This document shows positions 19,318 to 27,693 of a stretch of 39,884 nt of DNA, one piece after another. The stretch is from contig JANQFI010000136.1 of NCBI GenBank assembly GCA_028277905.1, positions 1 through 39,884 of the forward strand, read 5' to 3'. The notes beneath the pieces were generated by a model. That model did no database searches, was not told the DNA's origin, and was given only the letters and a program-made list of their open reading frames with translations. Positions within the stretch are counted from its first letter, which is position 1. Each line of letters starts with the position of its first letter. The position numbers and the translations under genes were made by a program. The DNA comes from Chromatiaceae bacterium. Its GTDB lineage: Bacteria; Pseudomonadota; Gammaproteobacteria; Chromatiales; Chromatiaceae.

Positions 19318-20217
19318 ATGACCGATCAGGCCGGACAGCAGGCACTGCGGGGCGAGCTGCGCCGCGACGAGCCGCTGGCCAAGCACACCAGCTGGCGCGT
19401 AGGGGGTCCGGCGGCGCAGCTGTACCGTCCGGCGGACCGGGAAGACCTGCTGGCCTTCCTGCGCACCCTGCCGGCGGCCCAGCCCCTGCTCTGGCTCGGG
19501 CTTGGCAGCAACCTGCTCGTGGACGACAGCGGCTGGCCCGGCACCGTCATCGAAACCCAGGGCTGCCTCATGGACATGGAAGCCATTGGACCGGGAAGGC
19601 TGCGCTTCGAAGCCGGGGTGCCCTGCGCCAAGGCGGCGCGCTTCGCCACCCGGCAAGGGCTGGTGGGCATCGAGTTCCTGGCCGGCATCCCCGGCACCAT
19701 CGGCGGCGCATTGGCCATGAACGCCGGTGCCTGGGGCGGTGAGACCTGGCCGCAGGTGGCGCTGGTGCGCACCGTAGACCGCGCCGGCAGCGTCCGCGAG
19801 CGCCTGCCCGCGGACTTCGAGGTGGGCTACCGGGAGGTGGTGATCCCGGAAGGCGAGTGGTTCCTGGAGGCGGAGATGCAGCTGACACCGGGTGACACCG
19901 AGGCCGCCCTGGCGCGCATCAAGGCGCTGCTGGCGCGCCGCGCCGCCACCCAGCCGACGGGTCTGCCGAGCTGCGGCTCGGTGTTCCGCAACCCGCCCGG
20001 CGACCACGCGGCGCGGCTCATCGAGGCTTGCGGGCTCAAGGGGCGGCGCTCGGGGGGGGCGGAGGTTTCGCGCAAGCACGCGAATTTCATCATCAACACC
20101 GGCAACGCCACGGCACGCGACATCGCGCGGCTCATCGCGGCTGTACAGGCCGAGGTGCAGCGACGCCACGGCGTCCGCCTGATACCCGAGGTCCGTCGGG
20201 TGGGAGACTTCCAATGA
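19318..20217 (+). CDS. murB: UDP-N-acetylenolpyruvoylglucosamine reductase (type II-like)
   Basis: FAD enzyme that reduces the enolpyruvyl group to form UDP-MurNAc. The 299-residue length and sequence fit the shorter type II enzymes rather than the 342-residue E. coli type I. Motifs: HTSWRVGGPA, LGLGSNLLVDDSG, GIPGTIGGALAMNAGAWGG, and the catalytic-Ser region SCGSVFRNPPGDHAARLIE followed by GGAEVSRKHANFIIN. The ATG at 19318 fits the family start; the TTG at 19309 is less likely. A 192-base spacer without recognisable content separates it from murC. The stop overlaps ddl as ATGA. Confidence 0.95.
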   Translation: MTDQAGQQALRGELRRDEPLAKHTSWRVGGPAAQLYRPADREDLLAFLRTLPAAQPLLWLGLGSNLLVDDSGWPGTVIETQGCLMDMEAIGPGRLRFEAGVPCAKAARFATRQGLVGIEFLAGIPGTIGGALAMNAGAWGGETWPQVALVRTVDRAGSVRERLPADFEVGYREVVIPEGEWFLEAEMQLTPGDTEAALARIKALLARRAATQPTGLPSCGSVFRNPPGDHAARLIEACGLKGRRSGGAEVSRKHANFIINTGNATARDIARLIAAVQAEVQRRHGVRLIPEVRRVGDFQ

Positions 20218-21170
20218 CGACGCTCGATCCGCCCATGCTCGATCCGGCGCGCTTCGGCAAGGTGGCCCTGCTGCTGGGCGGCGACGCCGCAGAGCGCGAG
20301 ATCTCGCTCAAGAGCGGCGCCGCGGTTGCCGCGTCGCTTCGACGCAGCGGGGTCGAGGTGCAGGAGATCGACCCCGGCCCGGACGTGCTGGAGGTGCTGC
20401 GCCTTGGCGGCTTCGCGCGCGCGTTCATCATCCTGCATGGCCGCGGCGGCGAGGACGGACAGATCCAGGGCGCGCTCGCACGCATCGGCCTGCCGCACAC
20501 CGGCTCCGGCGTGCTGGGCTCCGCCATCGGCATGGACAAGTACCGCACCAAGCTGCTCTGGGCCGGCGCCGGTATCCCGACGGCGGACTTCGTCCTGCTC
20601 CACGGCGAGGCCGACCTGCCGGCGGTGGAGCGGCTCGGCTTCCCGCTGATGATCAAGCCCTCACGGGAGGGGTCCAGCATCGGCATGACCAAGGTGGAAG
20701 ACGCCGCGGCCTTGGCCGATGCCTGGCGGGCAGCGGCGCGCTACGACCGCACCGTGCTGGCCGAGCGTTGGCTGCCGGGGGACGAGCTCACCTGCGCCAT
20801 CCTCCAGGGCGAGGCCTTGCCCCTGCTGCGCCTCGAGACGCCCAACGGCTTCTACGACTACGAGGCCAAGTACTGCTCCGACAGCACCCGCTACCACTGC
20901 CCCTGCGGCTTGTCGGCGCGGCGCGAGCACGAGCTGCAAGGGCTCTGCGTGCGTGCCTTCGACGCGGTCGGCGCCACCGGCTGGGGCCGGGTGGACTTGA
21001 TGCTGGATGCCGAGGGCGACCCCAAGCTGCTGGAGGTCAACACGGTGCCGGGCATGACCGATCACAGCCTGGTGCCCATGGCCGCCAAGGCCGCGGGCAT
21101 CGACTTCGACGCGCTATGCCTGCGCATCCTGGCCACCAGCCTCGGCGCCGACGCGGAGGCGCTCGCATGA
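20214..21170 (+). CDS. ddl: D-alanine--D-alanine ligase
   Basis: ATP-grasp ligase making the D-Ala-D-Ala dipeptide that MurF would attach. The 318 residues match DdlB. Motifs: VALLLGGDAAEREISLKSG, ILHGRGGEDGQIQGAL, GVLGSAIGMDKYRTK, IKPSREGSSIGMTKV, RVDLMLDAEGDPKLLEVNTV and PGMTDHSLVP. ATGA overlaps on both sides. In this strain its product has no obvious MurF in the same operon to use it. Confidence 0.96.
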   Translation: MTTLDPPMLDPARFGKVALLLGGDAAEREISLKSGAAVAASLRRSGVEVQEIDPGPDVLEVLRLGGFARAFIILHGRGGEDGQIQGALARIGLPHTGSGVLGSAIGMDKYRTKLLWAGAGIPTADFVLLHGEADLPAVERLGFPLMIKPSREGSSIGMTKVEDAAALADAWRAAARYDRTVLAERWLPGDELTCAILQGEALPLLRLETPNGFYDYEAKYCSDSTRYHCPCGLSARREHELQGLCVRAFDAVGATGWGRVDLMLDAEGDPKLLEVNTVPGMTDHSLVPMAAKAAGIDFDALCLRILATSLGADAEALA

Positions 21171-21985
21171 GCGAGGCGCCGACACCGACCCGGGCGCAGA
21201 CACCGGCCGAGCCGGAAGGTGCTCCCGCGCCGCCGCCGCCGAGCAGCCTCGCGCTCATCGGACGGCTGCTCACGGCGGTGACCATCATCGGCACCCTCAT
21301 CGGTACCGGGTTCTTGGCGCTGCACTGGGAGCCACGGCTGTTGCCCATCCGTGTCGTCACGGTAGACGGCGAGATGCAGGGACTCTCCCGCGAGTCCCTG
21401 CAGCACACGATTGCCGAGCACATCGACGGCGGCATCCTGACCCAAGACCTGGCGAGGCTCAAGCAGCGCGTGGAAGACTTGCCCTGGATCCACCGCGCCA
21501 GCGTGCGGCGGATCTGGCCGGACCGACTGGTGTTCGCCGTCGCCGAGCACGAGGCCATCGCGCAGTGGGGCGACAACGGGCTGGTGACGGTGGACGGCAT
21601 CGTCTTCCGCCCCCGCGATGGCCGGTTGCCGGCGGGGCTGGTGCGGCTCGACGGCGCCGAAGACATGGCGCCCGAGGTGGTGGAGCGCTACCAGGGCTGG
21701 CATCCGCTGCTCGCCGAGCTGGGGCTGATCGTCGACTCGGTAGCTCGCGACGCACGCGGCGACTGGACCCTCACCCTGCTCGGCGGCACCGAGCTGTACC
21801 TGGGCACCGAGAACATCGAGACGCGCTTCAAGCGGCTGCTCGCCGCCTACCCGCAGGTGGAGGCCATCGGTGTCCCCATCCGCATCGACCTGCGCTACAG
21901 CAATGGCTTCGCGGTGCGCTGGATACCGCGGGCCAAGGCAGCGTCCGACCGCGTGGCCGCAAACATTACTCGGGAACGGAGCTGA
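21167..21985 (+). CDS. ftsQ: Cell division protein FtsQ
   Basis: Bitopic divisome scaffold of 272 residues. A Pro-rich cytoplasmic tail (residues 1-25) is followed by one membrane segment (LLTAVTIIGTLIGTGFLAL), a POTRA domain starting at RVVTVDGEMQGLSRESLQ and ending near WPDRLVFAVAEHEAIAQW, and the FtsQ/DivIB beta domain with TVDGIVFRP and IRIDLRYSNGFAVRW. It binds FtsL/FtsB. It begins inside the ddl stop and ends five bases before ftsA. Confidence 0.95.
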   Translation: MSEAPTPTRAQTPAEPEGAPAPPPPSSLALIGRLLTAVTIIGTLIGTGFLALHWEPRLLPIRVVTVDGEMQGLSRESLQHTIAEHIDGGILTQDLARLKQRVEDLPWIHRASVRRIWPDRLVFAVAEHEAIAQWGDNGLVTVDGIVFRPRDGRLPAGLVRLDGAEDMAPEVVERYQGWHPLLAELGLIVDSVARDARGDWTLTLLGGTELYLGTENIETRFKRLLAAYPQVEAIGVPIRIDLRYSNGFAVRWIPRAKAASDRVAANITRERS

Positions 21986-21990
21986 CTTGC

Positions 21991-23208
21991 ATGGCCAGAC
22001 GTAGTGAGAAGAACCTGTTGGTGGGGCTCGACATCGGCACCTCGAAGGTGACCGCGCTGGTCGGCGAGCTCAAGGCCGACGACACCATCGACATCATCGG
22101 CATCGGCAACCACCCGTCCCATGGCTTGAAGAAGGGTGTGGTGGTGGACATCGAGTCCACGGTGCAGTCCATCCAGCGTGCCATCGAGGAGGCGGAGCTG
22201 ATGGCCGGCTGCGAGATCCATTCGGTGCACGCCTGCATCGCCGGTAACCATGTTCGCAGCCTGAACTCCCATGGCATCACCGCGATCAAGGACCACGAGG
22301 TGGTGCAGGCAGACGTGGACCGGGTCATCGACGCGGCCCGCGCGGTGGCGATCCCGGCGGACCAGAAGATCCTGCACATCCTGCCTCAGGAATTCATCAT
22401 CGACGACCAGGACGGCATCCGCGAGCCCATCGGCATGTCCGGCGTGCGCTTGGAAGCGCGCGTGCACATGGTCACCGGCGCCGTCAGCGCCGCACAGAAC
22501 ATCGTCAAGTGCATCCGCCGCTGCGGCCTGGAGGTGGACGACCTGGTGCTCGGCCAGCTCAGCTCCAGCTACGCCGTGCTCGGCGACGACGAGAAGGAGC
22601 TGGGCGTCTGCCTGGTGGACATCGGCGGCGGCACCACGGACCTCGCAGTGTTCACCGACGGCGCCATTCGGCATACCGCCTGCATTCCCATCGCCGGCGA
22701 TCAGGTCACCAACGACATCGCGGTGGCCCTGCGCACGCCCACCCAGCATGCCGAGCAGATCAAGATCCGCCACGCCTGCGCGCTCTCCTCCAAGGGCGTT
22801 GCCGAGGACATCGAGGTGCCCAGCATCGGCGAGCGGCCTGCACGCCAGCTCTCGCGCCAGACCCTGGCCGAGGTGGTAGAGCCGCGCTACGAGGAGCTCC
22901 TGAACCTGCTCCAGGGCGAGCTCCGACGCAGCGGCTTCGAGGACCTTGTCGCCGGTGGCGTCGTGCTCACCGGGGGCAGCGCCAAGATGGTCGGCCTCGT
23001 GGAGCTGGCGGAGGAGATCTTTCACATGCCGGTGCGCATCGGCGTGCCGCAGTACGTGACCGGGCTCGAGGACAGCATCGCCGACCCGGTCTACTCCACC
23101 GGCGTCGGCTTGCTCATCTACGCGCAGCAGCATCGGTTCGCCGCCGGCTCCGAATACGCGGAGCCGGCCGGCTTCTGGGGGCGGTTGCGCAGGTTCCTTG
23201 GCGGTTGA
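21991..23208 (+). CDS. ftsA: Cell division protein FtsA
   Basis: Actin-like membrane tether of the Z ring, 405 residues. Motifs: LLVGLDIGTSKVTALVGEL (phosphate 1), the 1C domain around residues 85-165, VCLVDIGGGTTDLAVFTDG (phosphate 2), GVVLTGGSAKMVGL (adenosine), and a C-terminal amphipathic helix FWGRLRRFLGG that inserts in the membrane. GGAG precedes the ATG. Confidence 0.97.
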   Translation: MARRSEKNLLVGLDIGTSKVTALVGELKADDTIDIIGIGNHPSHGLKKGVVVDIESTVQSIQRAIEEAELMAGCEIHSVHACIAGNHVRSLNSHGITAIKDHEVVQADVDRVIDAARAVAIPADQKILHILPQEFIIDDQDGIREPIGMSGVRLEARVHMVTGAVSAAQNIVKCIRRCGLEVDDLVLGQLSSSYAVLGDDEKELGVCLVDIGGGTTDLAVFTDGAIRHTACIPIAGDQVTNDIAVALRTPTQHAEQIKIRHACALSSKGVAEDIEVPSIGERPARQLSRQTLAEVVEPRYEELLNLLQGELRRSGFEDLVAGGVVLTGGSAKMVGLVELAEEIFHMPVRIGVPQYVTGLEDSIADPVYSTGVGLLIYAQQHRFAAGSEYAEPAGFWGRLRRFLGG

Positions 23209-23387
23209 GCGGGAGACCGCGCAGGCGGCCCCGGAGCGCGGCGCGGGAATGCCCCGCTCGATGAGCACGCGGTACTCGCGGGTCAGGCGGGCCGCCGCGG
23301 TCAGCAGGAGTCGGGCGTATCCACCCCGCGGCCCGAGGGGACGGCACATCAGGCAGGCAACAGCAAGCGACACTAGAGGCACAACCT
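23209..23387. other. ftsA-ftsZ spacer
   Basis: A 179-base GC-rich gap without a recognisable gene. In other bacteria this interval often holds extra ftsZ promoters; none with good -35 and -10 boxes is visible. A short purine-rich stretch (CTAGAGGCAC) precedes the ftsZ ATG. Confidence 0.45.
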
Positions 23388-24545
23388 ATGTTCGAGCTCA
23401 TGGATACCCAGACTCAGACCGCCGTCATCAAGGTCATCGGCGTCGGTGGCGGCGGTGGCAATGCGGTCAACCACATGGCCGCGTCCAGCATCGAAGGCGT
23501 GGACTTCATCTGCTGCAACACCGACGCGCAGGCGCTCGACAACGCCACCGTCAAGACCATCCTGCAGCTCGGCGCCGGCATTACCAAGGGCCTCGGCGCC
23601 GGCGCCGACCCGGACATCGGCCGCAAGGCCGCGGAAGAGGACCGCGACCGCATCAAGGATGCGCTGGAGGGCGCCGACATGGTGTTCATCACCGCCGGCA
23701 TGGGCGGCGGCACTGGTACGGGCGCGGCGCCGGTCGTGGCCGAGGTGGCCCGCGAGCTCGGCATCCTGACCGTCGCCGTCGTCACCAAGCCCTTCCCCTT
23801 CGAGGGCGGCAAGCGCAGCAAGGTGGCCACAGACGGCATCCATGAGCTGGCCAAGCATGTGGACTCGCTGATCACCATCCCGAACGAGAAGTTGCTGCAG
23901 GTCCTCGGCAAGGAGATGACCCTGCTCAGCGCCTTCAGTGCCGCCAACGACGTGCTGCTGAATGCCACCCAGGGCATCGCCGAGCTGATCACCCGACCGG
24001 GGCTGATCAACGTCGACTTCGCCGACGTCAAGACCGTGATGTCCGAGATGGGCGTGTCCATGATGGGCACTGGCGCGGCGAGCGGCGACAACCGCGCCCG
24101 CGAGGCCGCCGAGGCCGCGATCAACAGCCCACTGCTGGAGGATATCGACCTCGCCGGCGCCCGCGGCATCCTGGTGAATATCACCGCGGGCCTGAGCCTG
24201 TCCATCGGCGAGTTCGACGAGGTGGGCAACACCGTGCGCGACTTCGCCGACGACGAGGCCACTGTGGTCGTGGGTACCGTCATCGACCCAGAGCTTGACG
24301 AGGAGCTGCGCGTGACCGTCGTGGCCACCGGCCTCGGCTCGAAGCCGGCGAGCATGGCCAGCGACGAGCCGAAGATGCGCCTGGTGAACAACACCGATGC
24401 CGACGCCGTGACCCCGGACTATCGCGACATGGACCAGCCCGCCTACATACGCAACAAGCGGCTGGCGGCGGCAGGCGGTGCGGACGCGGGCTCCGAGCTC
24501 GACTACCTGGACATCCCCGCCTTCCTGCGCCGCCAGGCCGATTGA
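23388..24545 (+). CDS. ftsZ: Cell division protein FtsZ
   Basis: Tubulin-like GTPase that forms the Z ring. The 385 residues match the family. Visible are VIGVGGGGGNAVNHM, the tubulin signature GMGGGTGTGAAPVVAE, the T7-loop NVDFADVKTVM, and the C-terminal peptide LDYLDIPAFLRRQAD that binds FtsA and ZipA. The linker before that peptide is short. The start MFELMDTQ resembles the E. coli MFEPMELT. Last gene of the dcw cluster, followed by a hairpin. Confidence 0.98.
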   Translation: MFELMDTQTQTAVIKVIGVGGGGGNAVNHMAASSIEGVDFICCNTDAQALDNATVKTILQLGAGITKGLGAGADPDIGRKAAEEDRDRIKDALEGADMVFITAGMGGGTGTGAAPVVAEVARELGILTVAVVTKPFPFEGGKRSKVATDGIHELAKHVDSLITIPNEKLLQVLGKEMTLLSAFSAANDVLLNATQGIAELITRPGLINVDFADVKTVMSEMGVSMMGTGAASGDNRAREAAEAAINSPLLEDIDLAGARGILVNITAGLSLSIGEFDEVGNTVRDFADDEATVVVGTVIDPELDEELRVTVVATGLGSKPASMASDEPKMRLVNNTDADAVTPDYRDMDQPAYIRNKRLAAAGGADAGSELDYLDIPAFLRRQAD

Positions 24546-24555
24546 AGCGTCCCGG

Positions 24556-24585
24556 CCGGGGGCGCCGATGGCTCGACGCCCCCGG
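24556..24585 (+). terminator. Hairpin after ftsZ
   Basis: A perfect 9-bp stem CCGGGGGCG/CGCCCCCGG with a 12-base loop lies 10 bases after the ftsZ stop. The following CGTACAGTTTCGTTTCG is only moderately T-rich, so termination strength is uncertain. Confidence 0.6.
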
Positions 24586-24680
24586 CGTACAGTTTCGTTT
24601 CGCACGACCCGGCGCATCCTGCCCAGCCTCCGGGCCCTGGCCCCGACGCCACGCGATCGCTGCCGGGGACAAACCGGCAC

Positions 24681-24724
24681 GATTGTCCAGATTCTTCTTG
24701 ATCTAGGATTGATCTAGGACAATC
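24681..24724. repeat. Tandem TTGATCTAGGA repeats within an inverted repeat upstream of lpxC
   Basis: Two exact copies of TTGATCTAGGA (24698-24708 and 24709-24719) are flanked by the arms GATTGTCC (24681-24688) and GGACAATC (24717-24724). A related TTGATCTCGAA occurs at 24762. The stretch is notably AT-rich in a GC-rich genome. The arrangement looks like a protein-binding site for lpxC regulation, which is inference. Confidence 0.55.
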
Positions 24725-24761
24725 CCTATCACGAAAAAGATAGATTAAACAGTCGTTTCTC

Positions 24762-24788
24762 TTGATCTCGAATTTGGTGCTTGATAAT
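24762..24788 (+). promoter_or_regulatory. Possible lpxC promoter
   Basis: TTGATC (24762-24767) and GATAAT (24783-24788) resemble sigma70 boxes, but the 15-base spacer is short; TAATAA at 24785 would give 17 bases with a weaker match. The AT-rich setting between the ftsZ hairpin and lpxC supports a promoter somewhere here. Confidence 0.35.
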
Positions 24789-24968
24789 AATTCGGGAAAA
24801 CCCTAACCTATCCTGGAAGCGAGGCGATGGGGCGGCACGGCCGTCGTGCGACCCGGTGTCCCATCCGCCATTTCCCAACACTAGGGCACCATCGGTTCCG
24901 CTCGGGCGCCGCACAAGCGGACCACCTGATCGAAGGAAGTTGGAGCCAACCGGCAGGGGGGAGCGACC

Positions 24969-25880
24969 GTGATCCGCCAACGCACGTTGAAGAATAGCAT
25001 TCGGGCCACCGGCGTCGGACTGCATACCGGCACCAAGGTGTTTCTGACCTTGCGCCCGGCAGCCCCGGACACGGGGATCGTGTTCCGGCGGGTCGATCTC
25101 CACCCGCCGGTGGACATCCCGGCCTGCCCGGCGCGGGTGGGCGACACGCGCCTGTCGACGACGCTGGAGGCCCAGGGCGCGCGCGTGTCGACAGTCGAGC
25201 ACCTGCTCTCCGCCTTCGCCGGACTCGGTATCGACAACGCGTACGTGGACGTGAGCGCCGGTGAAGTGCCCATCATGGACGGCAGCGCCGGTCCTTTCGT
25301 CTTCCTGCTGCAATCCGCCGGTATCGAGGAGCAGCACCGCCCGAAGCGCTTCATCCGCATCAAGCGCCCCGTGTCCGTCGAGGACGGGGACAAGTATGCC
25401 CGCCTCGAGCCCTATGACGGCTTCCGCGTGGGCTTCTCCATCGACTTCGAGCACCCGGCCTTCACGTCCCGTGCCCAAACCGCGGTGGTGGACTTTTCCA
25501 GCGCCTCCTTCGTCAAGGAGGTCAGCCGCGCCCGGACCTTTGGCTTTCTGCGCGACATCGAGGCACTGCGGGCGCAGAACCTCGCCCTCGGCGGCAGCCT
25601 GGACAATGCGGTGGTCGTGGATGACTTCCGCGTCCTGAACGATGACGGCCTGCGTTACGAGGACGAGTTCGTCAAGCACAAGATCCTAGACGCCATCGGT
25701 GACCTCTACCTCCTGGGTCGTCCACTCATCGGCGCCTTCGTCGGTTACAAGTCGGGCCACGCGCTGAACAATCGGCTGTTGCGGGAGTTGCTCGCGCACG
25801 CAGACGCCTGGGAGGAGGTCACTTTCGATGATCCGGCGCAAGTCCCGATCCGCTTCGGCCAGCCGGCCCTTGCGGGATAA
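24969..25880 (+). CDS. lpxC: UDP-3-O-acyl-N-acetylglucosamine deacetylase
   Basis: Zinc enzyme for the first committed step of lipid A synthesis. The 303 residues match the E. coli enzyme (305). Motifs: [15 protein letters not shown], the catalytic Glu and zinc His in [30 protein letters not shown], the zinc residues in [15 protein letters not shown], and the base His in [10 protein letters not shown]. Start is GTG at 24969. It shows the lineage keeps a lipopolysaccharide outer membrane. Confidence 0.97.
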   Translation: MIRQRTLKNSIRATGVGLHTGTKVFLTLRPAAPDTGIVFRRVDLHPPVDIPACPARVGDTRLSTTLEAQGARVSTVEHLLSAFAGLGIDNAYVDVSAGEVPIMDGSAGPFVFLLQSAGIEEQHRPKRFIRIKRPVSVEDGDKYARLEPYDGFRVGFSIDFEHPAFTSRAQTAVVDFSSASFVKEVSRARTFGFLRDIEALRAQNLALGGSLDNAVVVDDFRVLNDDGLRYEDEFVKHKILDAIGDLYLLGRPLIGAFVGYKSGHALNNRLLRELLAHADAWEEVTFDDPAQVPIRFGQPALAG

Positions 25881-25993
25881 GCGCGCGGAGCGGCCCTCGG
25901 ACGAGCGCCCGATGGGCGCCCAATGAGGGTTCGGCCGATCCCGGCCTAGCGGTGCCCGGGCACCGGGCGAGGGCGCAGGGGGTGAGCGATGAC

Positions 25994-26455
25994 TCAATGC
26001 GAGCGCCGCAAGGACCTGGCCAGCCGACGCAGACTGGCGGCCAAGGGCCTGTCGCCGAGGGCATCTGCCGTCTGCTCCAAGACCCGCGCCGCACCCATGC
26101 CGGCGCTCGGCGCAGGCCGTAGATCCGCACCCTCCCGGGTCGCCAGCACCACCGGCTGCGCACGGACCCGACAAGTCTCCACCGCCTCGCCCTGTTCGGC
26201 GAGTAGCTCGGCGAGCAGGGGCAGGAACTGCGGCGAGAGAAACCTCAGTCGATCCACCCACGCGGGGGAATCACAGCTCAAGGTCAGTTGGCCATCCTCG
26301 AGGGTGGCCTGCACGCAATGCCGGGCAAGGGACGAAGGCAATAGCGAGCGGACGCGCTCGAGTAGGGCGTCGCGCCGCGAAAGCTCCAGCAGCAACGCCG
26401 CGACCGCGTCGCTGCCCTGCAGGAATCCACGGATGTGTCGGGCCTTTGCTTGCAT
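25994..26455 (-). CDS. dciA: DciA-like (DUF721) replicative helicase loader
   Basis: A 153-residue protein of the DUF721 family, which in bacteria without DnaC helps load the DnaB helicase. Recognisable are the basic KH-like segment LARHCVQATLEDGQLTLSCD and SPAWVDRLRFLSPQFLPLLA. The start MQAKARHIRGFLQGS was chosen as the family-like N-terminus; the longer open frame to 26647 has no similarity. It lies opposite to lpxC and the M23 gene, the usual place for this family in gammaproteobacteria. Confidence in function is moderate because the family is weakly conserved. Confidence 0.8.
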   Translation of the reverse strand: MQAKARHIRGFLQGSDAVAALLLELSRRDALLERVRSLLPSSLARHCVQATLEDGQLTLSCDSPAWVDRLRFLSPQFLPLLAELLAEQGEAVETCRVRAQPVVLATREGADLRPAPSAGMGAARVLEQTADALGDRPLAASLRRLARSLRRSH

Positions 26456-26628
26456 GGACCGCTTCTGGATTGATGGCCGGTGCGAGTCCTTGCACAGCAA
26501 GCGACGCGCCCCGGTACCAAGACTTGGGGGGCGAGGCCGGCGCCATGTCCGGCGCCCATTCGAGCGCTGTGACGAGCGCGCTCTGAGACCTCGCGGAAAC
26601 GAAACGAAATGAAGAGCGTACCAAACAG

Positions 26629-27534
26629 ATGCAACATTCAACGACACGCAGCCCCGTGGCCGACGCCGGCCATGTGTCGGTCGTTCTGCTGGCCATTATG
26701 GCGACTGCGCTGGGCGCCGGCGGCCTGGGATTCTGGCTCGGCAAAGATCGTCTCGCCGATCCCGAGCTTAGGCCGGCCGAGCGGGTGACGCCCGTCATCG
26801 ACACCCCCGCGGCGGACCGCACCGCCGCCGACATCGATGCGATCGCTGCACGCGTGGGCGCCCTGCAGGCCGAGATCATGCGTATCAACACACTGGGTCA
26901 GCGACTGGTAGAGATGGCCGGACTGGACGAGGAAGAGTTCGATTTCATCCATCCGGCACCCGCCGGCGGTCCGGAAGAGGCCGTACTGCGCCCCAACAAT
27001 GTCGACGACGTGGCCCAAGACTTGGCGAAGGTGCTGTCCGAGCTGGACGATCGCAAGCGCAAGCTGGTGCTGCTCGAGACGCTCATCATGGAACGCGATC
27101 TCAAGCGCCACTCCACGCCCGAGGGATGGCCGCTGGGTGTCGGAGGGGTGGTCACGTCGAGATTCGGCTATCGACGCCACCCCATCACGGGCCGCAGGAG
27201 CATGCACAAGGGCATCGACATCGCCGCAAAGACCGGCACCGACATCCTCGCGATGGCCGACGGCATCGTGATCTTCTCTGGCCGCAAGGGCGGCTATGGC
27301 AACATCGTCGAGGTGCGCCACGCCAATGGCCTGGAGACGCGCTACGCGCACAACAGCCGCAATCTGGTCAAGGAAGGCGACATGGTCCGCAAAGGTCAGG
27401 CGATCGCCAAGCTCGGATCCACGGGCCGCTCCACCGGCCCGCACCTGCACTTCGAGGTTCGCCGCAACGGCGAGGCGGTGAATCCCATGCGATACCTCGA
27501 CCTGAGCCGGAAATCCCGCGTCGCCCGACTCTAG
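26629..27534 (+). CDS. M23 family metallopeptidase, membrane-anchored
   Basis: Likely murein endopeptidase or an amidase activator. The 301-residue protein has one N-terminal membrane segment (VSVVLLAIMATALGAGGLGF), a coiled coil from about residues 60-155 (IDAIAARVGALQAEI; LAKVLSELDDRKRKLVLLET), and a LytM/M23 domain with SRFGYRRHPITGRRSMHKGID and STGRSTGPHLHFEVRR. The zinc ligands H..D (HKGID) and HLH are kept, so it is probably catalytic. It occupies the slot between dciA and secA where enterobacteria carry secM. A strong hairpin follows. Confidence 0.92.
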   Translation: MQHSTTRSPVADAGHVSVVLLAIMATALGAGGLGFWLGKDRLADPELRPAERVTPVIDTPAADRTAADIDAIAARVGALQAEIMRINTLGQRLVEMAGLDEEEFDFIHPAPAGGPEEAVLRPNNVDDVAQDLAKVLSELDDRKRKLVLLETLIMERDLKRHSTPEGWPLGVGGVVTSRFGYRRHPITGRRSMHKGIDIAAKTGTDILAMADGIVIFSGRKGGYGNIVEVRHANGLETRYAHNSRNLVKEGDMVRKGQAIAKLGSTGRSTGPHLHFEVRRNGEAVNPMRYLDLSRKSRVARL

Positions 27535-27545
27535 GGACCGGGCGT

Positions 27546-27590
27546 CGCAAGACCGCCGCGCGCGCCTGTGGCACGCGCGGCGGTCTTGCG
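27546..27590. terminator. Long hairpin after the M23 gene
   Basis: A perfect 17-bp inverted repeat, CGCAAGACCGCCGCGCG with CGCGCGGCGGTCTTGCG, and an 11-base loop. Only TTTC follows, so it is a likely but not textbook terminator. It could also act as a barrier between the M23 unit and secA. Confidence 0.7.
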
Positions 27591-27693
27591 TTTCAGCGAT
27601 CCGAGGAGATCCTGGTCTCGGCAGCGCGCGCCATCACCTTCCGGTATTCTGTAGCGACTCACTGGGCCGCTGAGCGCCTTTCGCGGGCAAGCC

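Noticed and set aside
21895-23382. 495-residue minus-strand ORF opposite ftsA
   Set aside because: Composition and lack of any domain mark it as a shadow of ftsA and the following spacer.
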